Translations under genes and position numbers: made by a program
Source: CAWUKT01 sp963923035
Lineage (GTDB): Bacteria; Bacteroidota; Bacteroidia; J057; JADKCL01
Reading direction: 5' to 3'
Length of the DNA stretch: 64,000 nucleotides
NCBI GenBank assembly: GCA_963923035.1
Contig: CAWUKT010000011.1
Coordinates: 1-64,000 of the forward strand
In this document: piece after piece, positions 53,475 to 62,967 of the stretch
Layout of the letters: every line of letters begins with the position of its first letter
Position numbering within the stretch: position 1 is the stretch's first letter
The notes under the pieces: model-generated
Told to the model about the DNA's origin: nothing
What the model saw: only the letters and a program-made list of their open reading frames with translations
Database searches by the model: none

Positions 53475-55118
53475 TCACTTTACCCGAGCGAACTCAACTC
53501 CTTGCAACCGGGAATCGTAGAGCTTCACTTCAATGATCTCCTCTCCTTCCCGTTCCACATGCAAGCGGAAGCCGTCCACAATGAGCTCATCGGGAGCAAT
53601 CATTTTCCCATCCCGGTTTCCACCCTTCATCTTCAACTCGTAGTTGTCGCCATCGGTCCGCACGACTTTTATCTCACTGCCGGTCTCATCATTGGAATAG
53701 GTTCCTTCGACCTGGGCAAAGTCATAGTCGCCCCAATCCAGTTCCTTTTTGGTCAGGTAATAGGGTTCGTGGCTCCAATAGTAAAAGGTCACTTCGAGGC
53801 CGCGCTCAGGGTGAATGGAAAAATGCTGTTTGAAATCGGGATCGTCTTCCTGGTGGAATAAATTGGGGGCTTCTTCTACCAATTTTACATCGCTGCGGCC
53901 AAATCGTTCCAGGATCATGCCGCCTTCTACTTCTTCAAAGCGGTAATACAGGCCCCAATTCAAGCCGTAGACTCCCGGAAACCGATCTTTGGCAATGGGC
54001 TCCCCCAGTTCTTCCGGCCCCTTCGGGTGGGGTACGGGCGAGGTATCAAAGGTGCCCATCATGACCTGGGCGACATCCTGCGCCAAGCCCACGGAATAGG
54101 CCGCCCCACTGGACGACAAGGCAACAACGGCGATGTCTTTCCCGGGAATCCGAAGGGTCATCGAATTCCAGGCCCCGGTGCTTCCGGAATGGGAGCGGTA
54201 CGGCTCGCCGTCCATTTCACCAAAGTCCAATCCAAACCCGTACTTCTGCTCTTCAAAGCCCGGCACCTTGGCCTGGGAAAGGTCCAATATTTTGTTTTCC
54301 AACGCATTGGATTGTCCGGCCTGAAGTAGTACTTCCCAGTGCATCAGGTCGCGCAAGGTCCCAAATAGGGCTCCATCACCGACCAGCTCCGGCTTCCACT
54401 TGTACCCCGACCAATCGCCAAAATTGAAATAGGGGCGGGCCATGTTGTCGATGTCCTTCGAGTCGGTCTCGAAGCGCATGCTCGCAAAGCCCATGTCGTG
54501 AAAGAGTTGGTCGGAAAAATCCTTGAAGGATTGACCGGAGGCGCGGGCCACGACCTCGGCCAGCAGGATATAATTTGAATTGCTGTACATGTACTTGCTG
54601 CCGGGCTCAAAATTGAGTTGGCGCTGGCCGCTCAGGAGCTCGACGGCATCCGAATTTTTGAGGTAGTGCTTCCACCAGGTAATGCCCTGGAGCCGCCAGA
54701 GGAAGTGGACGTCGCGGATCCCACTGGTATGGGTCAACAAATGGCCGATGGTAATCGGCTCATTGACCTCCTTGAGCACTTCCGGAATGTATTTCCGGAA
54801 ATCGTCTTCCAAGGCCAATTTTTCTTCCTGCACCAAATACAGCACACACATGGCCGTAAACTGCTTGGCGACCGATGCGACATTGAAGCGGGTTTGGGGA
54901 TCGACCGGGATTTCTTTTTTCAGGTCTTGAAGTCCTTCATAGGTTTCGTATACGATCTGGCCGTCCTGGACAATGCCCAGGGCGACCCCGGGACCGCCTT
55001 CGCGGTAATGCTCATTCACCAGAGAGTCCACGAGCTGGTGGGTGGCGTCGTCCAAATCTTGGGTCCAGACCGGGGACAATGCAAAGAAGAGGAGGGAAAA
55101 AATAAGTAATCGTTTCAT
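53475..55118 (-). CDS. Serine hydrolase (class C beta-lactamase/PBP-like)
   Basis: A 547-residue exported protein with a signal peptide ending VWTQ. The active serine motif is SVAK (Ser82, Lys85), followed by YSN near 178-180 in KYMYSNSNY and HSGSTG near 318, the KTG equivalent. A C-terminal beta-rich region of about 180 residues follows the catalytic fold, as in esterase or D-aminopeptidase relatives. It is probably a periplasmic esterase or peptidase; beta-lactamase activity should not be assumed. The AraC regulator gene lies 84 bp upstream on the same strand. Confidence 0.9.
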   Translation of the reverse strand: MKRLLIFSLLFFALSPVWTQDLDDATHQLVDSLVNEHYREGGPGVALGIVQDGQIVYETYEGLQDLKKEIPVDPQTRFNVASVAKQFTAMCVLYLVQEEKLALEDDFRKYIPEVLKEVNEPITIGHLLTHTSGIRDVHFLWRLQGITWWKHYLKNSDAVELLSGQRQLNFEPGSKYMYSNSNYILLAEVVARASGQSFKDFSDQLFHDMGFASMRFETDSKDIDNMARPYFNFGDWSGYKWKPELVGDGALFGTLRDLMHWEVLLQAGQSNALENKILDLSQAKVPGFEEQKYGFGLDFGEMDGEPYRSHSGSTGAWNSMTLRIPGKDIAVVALSSSGAAYSVGLAQDVAQVMMGTFDTSPVPHPKGPEELGEPIAKDRFPGVYGLNWGLYYRFEEVEGGMILERFGRSDVKLVEEAPNLFHQEDDPDFKQHFSIHPERGLEVTFYYWSHEPYYLTKKELDWGDYDFAQVEGTYSNDETGSEIKVVRTDGDNYELKMKGGNRDGKMIAPDELIVDGFRLHVEREGEEIIEVKLYDSRLQGVEFARVK

Positions 55119-55137
55119 GACGGGATTTTCTGTTTTG

Positions 55138-55177
55138 CCCCAAAAGTCTCATCCCAAAAGCCCAAAATCGCCCCAAA
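55138..55177. repeat. Array of CCCAAAA elements upstream of the serine hydrolase
   Basis: CCCAAAA occurs at 55139-55145, 55153-55159 and 55161-55167, and CCCAAAT at 55172-55178, with a related CCCAATT at 55193-55199. All lie within 85 bp of the serine hydrolase start on the minus strand. Spacing is irregular, so it is not a simple tandem repeat. Confidence 0.5.
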
Positions 55178-55201
55178 TCTCGATTTGACACCCCCAATTT
55201 T

Positions 55202-55222
55202 GTCAATTTGGGCCAAATTGAC
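55202..55222. promoter_or_regulatory. Near-perfect palindrome at the end of the AraC-type gene
   Basis: GTCAATTTGG at 55202-55211 and CCAAATTGAC at 55213-55222 are perfect inverted repeats around a single base. The site covers the last codons of the regulator gene and lies 84-104 bp upstream of the serine hydrolase start, where a regulator could control the latter. Coding constraints alone would not require the symmetry. Confidence 0.5.
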
Positions 55223-56372
55223 TTGCAAATTGGAGCGGTGTAGACCCCGTCCATTTCTTGAATACCCGGTTGAAGGTGGACTTGGAATTGAAGCCGCAAT
55301 CAAGGGCAATGCTCAACAAGGTGTACTGATGGTGTTCGCCCTGTTCGATCCGTTTCTTCACGGCCTCTACCCGGTACTGATTGACAAAGTCGTTGAAGTT
55401 GAGCTGGAGGGATTGGTTGACCACGGTGGAAACCTGTTTGGAGGTCGTTTCCAATCGTTGGGCAACATCGGTCAGGGTCAGGCCGGGATTCGTGTACAAC
55501 TCCTCTCCTTCCATCAACGCCACAATGCGGGCCGCCAATTCGGATAGCTCGATGGCCTTTTCCTCCTTGACTTCTGTTTCCGGCTCCGATTTTCGTTCGA
55601 TTTTTACACCTTCGTTCCGTCGTACCTGCACCCCTACCAATGCCGAAACCGATTGGCCATACCCCGCCAAGCCGATGTAATAGGCCAAGGCTCCAAACAT
55701 GAAGTAGTACCACCATTTCACGCTGAAATCTCCCATTTCCGGCGATACCACAAAAAAGAGCATGCGGAGAAAAACGATCAACAGAAGGGCCAACAGAAAT
55801 CGGCGTACCCATCCGAACAAAACAGTTTCCGCGTAACTCACCTCGTCGAAAATCTTGCGGCGGTACTGGTTGTAGGCCACCATCGAAAAGCCCACGTAGC
55901 CCGTCAACATCACCAGGCCTGTCACCTGGTACCAGATATCCAGGTCCATGTCCCAGCCGTCGGCGTAGAAATAGTACTCGTCCCGGATCAGTACGTCGAC
56001 GACAAATACCACCAGGCTATACAATAGGTAGAGGGCGGCGGGAATGAAATGGATCCCATCGCGGAGACGGAGGCGAAATTGGGGTTGGAGGAGGTTGCGG
56101 ACGTAGAAATAAATGACGGGACCGAGGAGAAAGAGCTGTTGGAAGGGGACGAAAAACAGGAAATCGCGGTAGCCGTCCTGGACGTACCACTTGGCGTGGC
56201 CACACATCCAGGGGACGAGGTACAAGGCCGCCAATCCGACAAATGCCGCCAACCACCGACTCGGCCGGTGACCCTGCCGAAAGCCCCGCCCGAACAAAAG
56301 CCCCGAAAAGATCAGGAGCTGCACGAACAGAAAGAGCAACGGCGCGCTCTCATCATTCAAATGGAAGTACAT
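55203..56372 (-). CDS. Membrane-anchored AraC-family regulator
   Basis: A 389-residue protein with seven or eight hydrophobic segments in the first 245 residues and a C-terminal AraC helix-turn-helix domain (about 290-385; LTLTDVAQRLETTSKQVSTVVNQ, then IALDCGFNSKSTFNRVFKKWTGSTPLQF). Such proteins couple an unknown membrane-sensed signal to transcription. It sits 84 bp upstream of the serine hydrolase on the same strand and may control it. Its stop codon is inside a 21-bp palindrome. Confidence 0.93.
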   Translation of the reverse strand: MYFHLNDESAPLLFLFVQLLIFSGLLFGRGFRQGHRPSRWLAAFVGLAALYLVPWMCGHAKWYVQDGYRDFLFFVPFQQLFLLGPVIYFYVRNLLQPQFRLRLRDGIHFIPAALYLLYSLVVFVVDVLIRDEYYFYADGWDMDLDIWYQVTGLVMLTGYVGFSMVAYNQYRRKIFDEVSYAETVLFGWVRRFLLALLLIVFLRMLFFVVSPEMGDFSVKWWYYFMFGALAYYIGLAGYGQSVSALVGVQVRRNEGVKIERKSEPETEVKEEKAIELSELAARIVALMEGEELYTNPGLTLTDVAQRLETTSKQVSTVVNQSLQLNFNDFVNQYRVEAVKKRIEQGEHHQYTLLSIALDCGFNSKSTFNRVFKKWTGSTPLQFASQFGPN

Positions 56373-56469
56373 TTTCGGCCCTCAATCTACATCTCCTTCG
56401 ATTTTCATCCAAGTACAGCAAGCGACCATTTGACCCGATTGGGCCTATGTGGGATATTTTCACTTTGCC

Positions 56470-56477
56470 TATCTTTG
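56470..56477 (+). promoter_or_regulatory. Promoter -7 box of mnmA
   Basis: TATCTTTG at 56470-56477 is an exact TAnnTTTG match, 21 bp before the ATG at 56499. No well-spaced TTG is upstream. It supports the short start over the in-frame extension that begins at 56049. Confidence 0.55.
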
Positions 56478-56498
56478 TGCAAAATAAATTTTCGAAAG

Positions 56499-57596
56499 AT
56501 GAGCAAGCATGGACGTGTACTGGTAGCCATGAGCGGTGGGATCGACAGCTCCGTCACCGCCGTCATGCTCCACGAGCAGGGCTACGAAGTCATTGGCCTG
56601 ACCATGAAGACCTGGGACTACGCCAATTCAGGCGGCTCCAAGAAGGAAACGGGCTGTTGCAGCCTGGATTCCATCAACGATGCCCGTATCGTCGCCGTTG
56701 AGTTGGGGTTTCCCCATTATATCATTGATATCCGCGAAGAATTCGGCGGTCATGTGATCGAGAATTTCGTGGAGGAATACATTGCCGGGCGGACGCCGAA
56801 TCCCTGCGTCCTCTGCAATACGCATATCAAATGGGACGCCCTGCTGAAGCGGGCGGACGCGATGGACTGTGAATTCATCGCGACGGGGCATTATGCCCAG
56901 GTCCGGAAGGAAGACCGCTACATCATTTCGAAAGGCAAGGACCAACGCAAAGACCAGAGCTACGTGCTATGGGGCCTCAAGCAGAGCAGCCTGGCCCGTA
57001 CCATCTTCCCGATGGGCCAATACCACAAGAGCGAAATCCGCGAAATGGCCCTCGAAATGGGCTTCGACCACCTGGTAAAGAAGCCAGAGTCCTACGAAAT
57101 CTGCTTCATCCCCGACAACGACTACCACGGTTTCCTCAACCGCCAGGTCGACGGCCTCCAGGAGCGCGTAAGCGGCGGCGATTTCGTCCTCGCGGACGGC
57201 ACCGTCGTCGGCAAGCACAAGGGCTATCCTTATTATACCATCGGCCAGCGCAAGGGCATCATCCCCATGGGCGAGCCGCACTACGTCACCCACATCAATC
57301 CCGATACGAATACCGTCACCATTGGAAAGGCGGATGAGTTGTTGGAGCGGAAAATGCTGATTCGGGGAGTGAATACGGTGAAGTACGACAAGATCGGCGA
57401 GGATACCCGCGCGGTGACCAAGATCCGCTACAAAGACAGCGGGGCGCCGAGCATCCTCCAACCGGTGGACGACCACCATGTGGATGTCGTCTTCCAGGAA
57501 GATGTACGGGCGATCACGCCCGGTCAAAGTGCCGTCTTCTACGAAGGGGACGATGTGTTGGGCGGCGGTTGGATCAAAACCGTCGGCAGCAACTGA
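56499..57596 (+). CDS. mnmA: tRNA-specific 2-thiouridylase MnmA
   Basis: An ATP pyrophosphatase that puts sulfur on U34 of Lys, Glu and Gln tRNAs. From the ATG at 56499 the protein has 365 residues. The PP-loop is SGGIDSS at 12-18. The catalytic cysteines are Cys103 in NPCVLCN and the one in SYEICFIPD near 200. GDFVLADG and YYTIGQRKG are typical. A longer frame from 56049 would read through the AraC gene region. The amylase gene converges with two bases between stop codons. Confidence 0.97.
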   Translation: MSKHGRVLVAMSGGIDSSVTAVMLHEQGYEVIGLTMKTWDYANSGGSKKETGCCSLDSINDARIVAVELGFPHYIIDIREEFGGHVIENFVEEYIAGRTPNPCVLCNTHIKWDALLKRADAMDCEFIATGHYAQVRKEDRYIISKGKDQRKDQSYVLWGLKQSSLARTIFPMGQYHKSEIREMALEMGFDHLVKKPESYEICFIPDNDYHGFLNRQVDGLQERVSGGDFVLADGTVVGKHKGYPYYTIGQRKGIIPMGEPHYVTHINPDTNTVTIGKADELLERKMLIRGVNTVKYDKIGEDTRAVTKIRYKDSGAPSILQPVDDHHVDVVFQEDVRAITPGQSAVFYEGDDVLGGGWIKTVGSN

Positions 57597-57598
57597 TC

Positions 57599-59950
57599 TC
57601 AGTTACCTTCCATTCCTACCATCACACCAAATGAATGCGCCGGCAGGGCCAGTTTCCCTGTTTCGGTCAGACCCGCATTCCCAATTTTTACTTCCAGACC
57701 TTTGATGTCCGCAAGACGGGCCGGAACCTCCATTTCCCGGGCTTCGTCGGCCAGAGAAAGGACCAGTACCGAGGTTTCCCCGAAGTAGCTTCGGACCATG
57801 ACAAAAGTTTCTTTGTCAGGGGCAAAGGCTTCGGTTCTTCCATAAATGGTAGAAAGGGAACCGGAACGGTGGGCCGTCAAGGCTTTGACGGTGCTACGAA
57901 CGGCCTGTTCGTTGGAGGACAGGTTGTCGAAACGCATGTCGCGCCGGTTGTCGGGGTCGTTGGCGCCGCTCATGCCGATTTCATCGCCGTAATAGATCAC
58001 CGGCAAGCCCGGTGCCAGCATCAGAAACGCATGGAGCTGTTTCAGTTTTTCGTAGCCCACTGGGGCACTGACCCCAATTTCGCGCTCCCAACCGGCTTCC
58101 TTCGGGTCGTCCGAAGGCTTCAGGTCCCCGCCCGCGTACGCGATGAAGCGGGGCATGTCGTGGTTGCCGGAAATATTGCCCATCAGGTGGTGGTCGCCGT
58201 AGAAATCGAGGCTGGCTTCCAGCGTTTGCACGATTTGGTTGGCATCGGGAGCGTCCGAGGTGAGGACACCGCGCAGGTCAAAGTAGAGGTTGAAGTCGAA
58301 TTGGGCGTCGAGCATGCCGGAGCCAACGTAGTCGCCGATGAGTTTGCGGCTGCCGAAGGTCTCGCCGATCTGGAAAATGGGCCGGTCGACTTTCTGTTTG
58401 ATCTTTTGGGTGAGTCGCCGCCAAAATGCGGTCGGGATATGCTTGGTCGCGTCGTGGCGGAAACCGTCGAGGGCGATGGTTTCCAACCAAAACAGGGCGG
58501 AGTCGGTCTGCGTCTCGATGACTTCGGGCTTCGAAAAGTCCAGGCTGGGCAGGAAGGTATCGAACCAGGTCGTGAGGCGCTGGGCGTCCCAGATCCGGAT
58601 GTTCAGACTGGAGTCTTCCAGATACAATTGGGTTTTCCAATCGGGGTGCTCCTGGATGAGCGGATGCTCTTCGTGAACGTGGTTGGCGACGAAGTCCAGG
58701 ATGACTTTGGTCTCCTGGCCGTGGGCGTCGTCGACGAGTTGGCTGAGCAGCTCATTGCTGCCAAAGCGCTGGTCCACCAAGCTCGAGGACACGGGCCAGT
58801 ACCCGTGGTAGCCGCTGAACCAACGCTTGGGTTCCGGCCATTCCTGGAAAGCTCCCTGGGGATTCTGGTTCAGGGGAGACAACCATATTGTACTGATATT
58901 TAAATCGCTGAAAAATCCTTCTTCAAGTTTTTGCTGAACTCCGGCGAGGTCACCGCCGTGGTAATTGGCTTTGGGGTCGACGCGGGGATCGTCTACCGGC
59001 GCGTCGTTGTTGGGGTCTCCGTTGTTGAAGCGGTCCACCAAAATGAAATAGAGGATGTCGCTGTGTTGATCGGCCGAGGTCAGGTTATCGACCGAGGTGA
59101 CGGCCTCCTGCCGAACGAGCGGAACCAAGGCGTCTTCCACCTCGCCGGTGGAATCGTTCGAGATGAACAAACGCAGGTGACTCCGTTCCCGGGACTTGGC
59201 TTCAGCCGGAATTTCTACTTTATAGGTGCCTGCTTCTTCCTGTACTTCCAAGGCCTGGTTCTCCCACATGGCCAATACTTTACCACCATTGACCTTTACT
59301 GTTACCCCACCGGAAATGGGCTCCATCTGCCAATCGATCTTCTCCGCCGATCCTCCAATGGTCAACAAGGAGTTGAAACCGCCCATTCCATTGGAAACTG
59401 AAACGTCATTTCCAGGATCCAGCATCCATTCGCCGTCTACCACCAACTGGTAGGGGTAAATTCCCGGATCCATCTCCATGTCGTAGACCCATTTGCCGTC
59501 CCGCAATTCCATGTTGGTGCTACCGGGATTCCAATCGTTCATGTTGCCGGCAATCTGCACCTGCTGGTAGGTGGCATCGCCCGGGTCGAACTCGAAGCGG
59601 TGGATCACCTGACGGGAGCGCTTCAGCGGGACATGGTATTTGTGCTGGCCAAAGCCCAATTCGAGAAAACTTACAGCTGGAATCGGGTTTCCATCAGCAA
59701 ACAGGACCAATTCCTTCGCTTCCTTGCGGAATTCGAGGCCGAGGGACTGTACTCCGGTCATGTCCGGCCAATCACCGTTGGGAAAATAATCTTCGAGGTT
59801 GATTACGGTCGTGTCTGGCTGGAGCTGGACGGGACTGAACAGCCCTTTGGTCAGGGGTTCCGAACGGTCCTGAACCTGGGGATCACTGTCTCCACCACAG
59901 CCAAAAAAGACCAGCGCAACCAGGGCCAGAAAGGGGACAACGTTTTTCAT
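57599..59950 (-). CDS. GH13 alpha-amylase-family lipoprotein
   Basis: A 783-residue lipoprotein from the ATG at 59950, with lipobox FFGC (Cys18). A carbohydrate-binding/isoamylase-like domain lies near 120-200 (VQIAGNMNDWNPG). The GH13 barrel starts near 297 (DILYFILVDRFNNGDP); the nucleophile is Asp500 in DGFRHD, the acid/base Glu530 in QIGETFG, and Asp598 lies in GNHDMPR. It probably cuts starch-like glucans at the cell surface. The frame to 60256 precedes the lipoprotein signal and is rejected. It is transcribed with, or just after, the MFS gene. Confidence 0.93.
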   Translation of the reverse strand: MKNVVPFLALVALVFFGCGGDSDPQVQDRSEPLTKGLFSPVQLQPDTTVINLEDYFPNGDWPDMTGVQSLGLEFRKEAKELVLFADGNPIPAVSFLELGFGQHKYHVPLKRSRQVIHRFEFDPGDATYQQVQIAGNMNDWNPGSTNMELRDGKWVYDMEMDPGIYPYQLVVDGEWMLDPGNDVSVSNGMGGFNSLLTIGGSAEKIDWQMEPISGGVTVKVNGGKVLAMWENQALEVQEEAGTYKVEIPAEAKSRERSHLRLFISNDSTGEVEDALVPLVRQEAVTSVDNLTSADQHSDILYFILVDRFNNGDPNNDAPVDDPRVDPKANYHGGDLAGVQQKLEEGFFSDLNISTIWLSPLNQNPQGAFQEWPEPKRWFSGYHGYWPVSSSLVDQRFGSNELLSQLVDDAHGQETKVILDFVANHVHEEHPLIQEHPDWKTQLYLEDSSLNIRIWDAQRLTTWFDTFLPSLDFSKPEVIETQTDSALFWLETIALDGFRHDATKHIPTAFWRRLTQKIKQKVDRPIFQIGETFGSRKLIGDYVGSGMLDAQFDFNLYFDLRGVLTSDAPDANQIVQTLEASLDFYGDHHLMGNISGNHDMPRFIAYAGGDLKPSDDPKEAGWEREIGVSAPVGYEKLKQLHAFLMLAPGLPVIYYGDEIGMSGANDPDNRRDMRFDNLSSNEQAVRSTVKALTAHRSGSLSTIYGRTEAFAPDKETFVMVRSYFGETSVLVLSLADEAREMEVPARLADIKGLEVKIGNAGLTETGKLALPAHSFGVMVGMEGN

Positions 59951-60119
59951 GCTGAAATGCCTAATAGATTGGGGGGAAAGATAGTAAGAATGGCGCAAGA
60001 ATGGAATGCGGGAGGGGGAAGGAACCGGAGAAGAAATCAATTTGCGGCAAGGATCGGAGTCATTGTGGAGCTCACCCGACCGGGTAGCGACGACGGAGAG
60101 CCTGACCTTTGGGGCCGCC

Positions 60120-61295
60120 CTACTGCCGTCTTCCACTAAAATGCAGCCCCCAGAAGAATATCGACAGCACCACCAGGAGAATGGAGGCGTAGAGGAATAC
60201 GTCCTGCAAAGTGTTCCCGAATTCAAGGAAAGGTTGAACTGAAAAGGGGGAAGCAAATTGACCGAGAAAAATCACGGAAGAGGTCAATCCAACGGCTTTT
60301 CCCCGGATGGAAGGAGGGGTGATTTCGAGGATCCAGAAGCTAAAGTTGGGGATGAAGAGACCCAGGCCCAAACCGCTGATTCCCAAACCAATGACAACGG
60401 TCGTATAATTGGTTGCGGAGGAGATCGTGAAGAAGCCGACTGCCATCAGGGCGTATAAAATCCCGTTGGCGCCGGGTAAGGTCAGGAAGCGCCGTAGAAA
60501 CTTGTAGCTCGCAGCGACGATGATGCTTCCAAAGGTATTGGCCATGATGGCGAACCCGATCATTTTCGACTCTTTCACGCCGAGCCCCTGCAATAAATAG
60601 GGTATCTGGAGGGGCAGCATGTAGAACAATACCATGGTGATCATCCCCATGAGCAACAAGACCCAATGGATCTTCGTCAATCCATTGAAGAAGCCTTTTT
60701 GAAGGTCGTCGTTCCGCTCAATCTTCGGTTCGTCGAGGGAAAACACGCTGAAGAACAGCACGACGAGGGAAAATCCGTAAACGAGAAAGGTATACTTCCA
60801 ATCGATGTCGGCCAATACGCCCGCGGTGCCCACAAAAACCAATCCGCCCAAGGCCATCGCGGCCCCCTGCATCGCGGTCACACCTTCCCGCTCCTTCCCC
60901 TCGAAATAATCGCCGATCAAGGACGCGGCGACGGGCATGATGCACGCCACGGCCAGGCCCAATCCGGCCCGGGTCACGAGGATTTGGTAAGGATCGGCCA
61001 ACAAGGTCGCGGAGGTCCCCGCCAGCGCGTACAAGACCAGCCCGGCGTTCAGGAACTTCAGGCGGCCGTAACGGTCGATCAGTTGGCCGATGATGAGCGA
61101 ACCGAGCGCGATGAACAGCGCCGGCAGCGAGACCATCAGCTTGGTCAGGAACTCGATGGAGGGGATGTCGGCAAAGGCCGCCTTGATCTGGGGGGTCGCG
61201 GGGGTGATCGCCGCGCCCGCCATGACGGTGAGGCTGCTCGCCAACAGGATGGTGGTGATTTTGAGCCCGCGCTTGGGCAAGGGTGTCTCGGACAT
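60120..61295 (-). CDS. Major facilitator superfamily transporter
   Basis: A 391-residue inner-membrane protein with about twelve hydrophobic segments. The MFS loop motif is seen in IGQLIDRYGRLKFLNAG near 66-82, and GISGLGLGLFIPNFSFWI near the second half is also typical. It may import sugars given the amylase downstream, but the subfamily is not clear and drug efflux is possible. The start at 61295 leaves 4 bp to the helical-protein gene upstream. Confidence 0.85.
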   Translation of the reverse strand: MSETPLPKRGLKITTILLASSLTVMAGAAITPATPQIKAAFADIPSIEFLTKLMVSLPALFIALGSLIIGQLIDRYGRLKFLNAGLVLYALAGTSATLLADPYQILVTRAGLGLAVACIMPVAASLIGDYFEGKEREGVTAMQGAAMALGGLVFVGTAGVLADIDWKYTFLVYGFSLVVLFFSVFSLDEPKIERNDDLQKGFFNGLTKIHWVLLLMGMITMVLFYMLPLQIPYLLQGLGVKESKMIGFAIMANTFGSIIVAASYKFLRRFLTLPGANGILYALMAVGFFTISSATNYTTVVIGLGISGLGLGLFIPNFSFWILEITPPSIRGKAVGLTSSVIFLGQFASPFSVQPFLEFGNTLQDVFLYASILLVVLSIFFWGLHFSGRRQ

Positions 61296-61299
61296 GGGC

Positions 61300-61947
61300 C
61301 TAAATCTCCCCGAATTGGGCGGCCCACTCGGGGTCGATGGCATTCAGGGCTTTGCCCAGGAAGGGCTGGAATTTCTTCGCGTCGGGGTCGACGGCCAGTT
61401 CGGCGAGGGCGGCGCGGATTTCGGGGGTGTCGCCGAAGTTTTTGATGTCGCGGAGGGCTTCCCGGCGGGCGAATTTGCCGTAGGCACCGCGGACGCCGTT
61501 GAGGATGACGGGGAGGAAGCGCGGGTTGCGGCTGGCGACCATGCCTTCGACGGCCTTGATCTGGTCGTCTTCCTCGAATGCGGCGACGCCCTTGAGGAAG
61601 GCTTCGGGGTCCGAGTCGATTTCGGCAAGGAGCGGGTCGATTTCTTCGTCGGCGAGGGGGCCGACGTCGGTGAGGTCGGTCTGCTCTGCGATGATGTTGA
61701 GCCAGTTGCGGCAGGGGCTGGCGAAGGGGGTGCCTTCGGCGATGGAGAGGCCCCGGAGGAGGGATTTGGCAGCCCAGAGCTGGGCTTCTTCGCGGGCGAG
61801 GGCGGCGCCGAGGCCGGTCCAGACGGCGGGGTCAGATTTCAGGGACTTGGCGAGTTCGGCGTAGGCCACGGCGGAGGCGCGGTTGTGGCCGTGTTTTTGG
61901 AAGTTGAAGGCCACGTCCTTCATCTGCAATTCGGGAGATCGACTCAT
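61300..61947 (-). CDS. Alpha-helical (HEAT/TPR-like) protein
   Basis: A 215-residue soluble protein without signal peptide, made almost wholly of helix-forming residues with repeated Ala/Leu/Glu patterns such as AVAYAELAKSL and REALRDIKNFGDTPEIRAALAELAVDPDA. This suggests a solenoid that binds another protein; no catalytic motif is visible. It is upstream of, and probably cotranscribed with, the MFS transporter and the amylase gene. Confidence 0.7.
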   Translation of the reverse strand: MSRSPELQMKDVAFNFQKHGHNRASAVAYAELAKSLKSDPAVWTGLGAALAREEAQLWAAKSLLRGLSIAEGTPFASPCRNWLNIIAEQTDLTDVGPLADEEIDPLLAEIDSDPEAFLKGVAAFEEDDQIKAVEGMVASRNPRFLPVILNGVRGAYGKFARREALRDIKNFGDTPEIRAALAELAVDPDAKKFQPFLGKALNAIDPEWAAQFGEI

Positions 61948-61970
61948 AAAACTCAGTTATTGATTGGTGG

Positions 61971-62003
61971 CAAAGGTTACGCATTCACTTGCCAATTCAC
62001 AAA
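61971..62003 (-). promoter_or_regulatory. Possible promoter of the helical-protein/MFS/amylase run
   Basis: On the minus strand TTTG (62000-62003) and AACCTTTG (61971-61978) are separated by 21 bp; the downstream box has one mismatch from TAnnTTTG. It lies just upstream of the ATG at 61947. Confidence 0.35.
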
Positions 62004-62959
62004 TCATTTTCTGTCCCGTGGGGATATTTTTGTGGAGGCGGAAGGCGGTGGAAAAAAACTTGGGAAAAAAGGGGGTGGAGACTGCGTTTTAAGAAACTGG
62101 GGAATATTTATCGATAAACAAAAGCATGAAGTGCAAAAAGACCCCCAAACCTCTTTCCCTCCGTTTTCGCCAAATCATTATTCTTTTTTTCCTGGTGCCC
62201 TTGATGACCATCTCCCGGCCAAGGGAATATGTACAGCATTTCAAAAATGGGTTTGCCCCTTCTATGCCTTATACGACCACCGTTGTCCATTCCCCTTCCC
62301 ATTCCGAGTGGGTGATTTCCGGCTCGGTCCAACAGGCCTCTTTTTCCCATCCTGACGCCGACCATTTTTCTTCCTCTGCTCCCTTTTCCGCCTCTTCCTA
62401 TGCTTGGCTTCCGAATCCGGCGCGCCCTTTTTGAGGGTCCGAAAAAACGCCCCTGCGGAATTCCCTTCCAGCTCCAAGGTGCGTTGGCTCGGTTCAAAGG
62501 TCCGGCATTCTGGCCCATGAGGTGGAGTCGGCCAAAGGGGAAGCAGGCACTTCCAATCACAAAGATGGAGGAGCCCAGCCACCGGAGGGGGAGCGGACAA
62601 AGGTAGAATGGGCGAATTCAATCCCGGTATTGGAGTCATCAAAGCATCTGAGAAGCACGTCCATTCACGGAGCCGGAGTAGCTCAAGTCCGGAACAGGAA
62701 AATGGGCCCCGGCAATTGGAACAACGGACCGTGCAGGCAGGCGAATCCACCACTCCAGCGGCCCCACCCGCTTTTTCGCCGCAGTATCCCAGCCCAACGC
62801 TGGAACATTGCGACTCCGAGCCATGCCATTCCGCCCCATTTCCCAGGCTTCCCCGTCGGTCAATTGGCCTTGTCCGCCTCTCCTTCCCGAAGCCCCCAGC
62901 CACAGTCCGGATTCCCGGAGCAGCACCACGATTATTCCCCCGATTGACTCAAAAAATCC

Positions 62960-62967
62960 TATTTTTG
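62960..62967 (+). promoter_or_regulatory. Promoter -7 box of the acyltransferase gene
   Basis: TATTTTTG matches TAnnTTTG exactly, 27 bp upstream of the ATG at 62995, which fixes the start against the longer frame from 62608. No TTG lies at the usual distance. Confidence 0.5.

Noticed and set aside
53475..55118. Annotation of the serine hydrolase as a beta-lactamase
   Set aside because: The SxxK/YSN/HSG set is shared by esterases and peptidases; no context supports antibiotic resistance.
55138..55200. Possible CRISPR or short tandem repeats
   Set aside because: The CCCAAAA units are 7 bp with irregular spacing, without spacers or cas genes.
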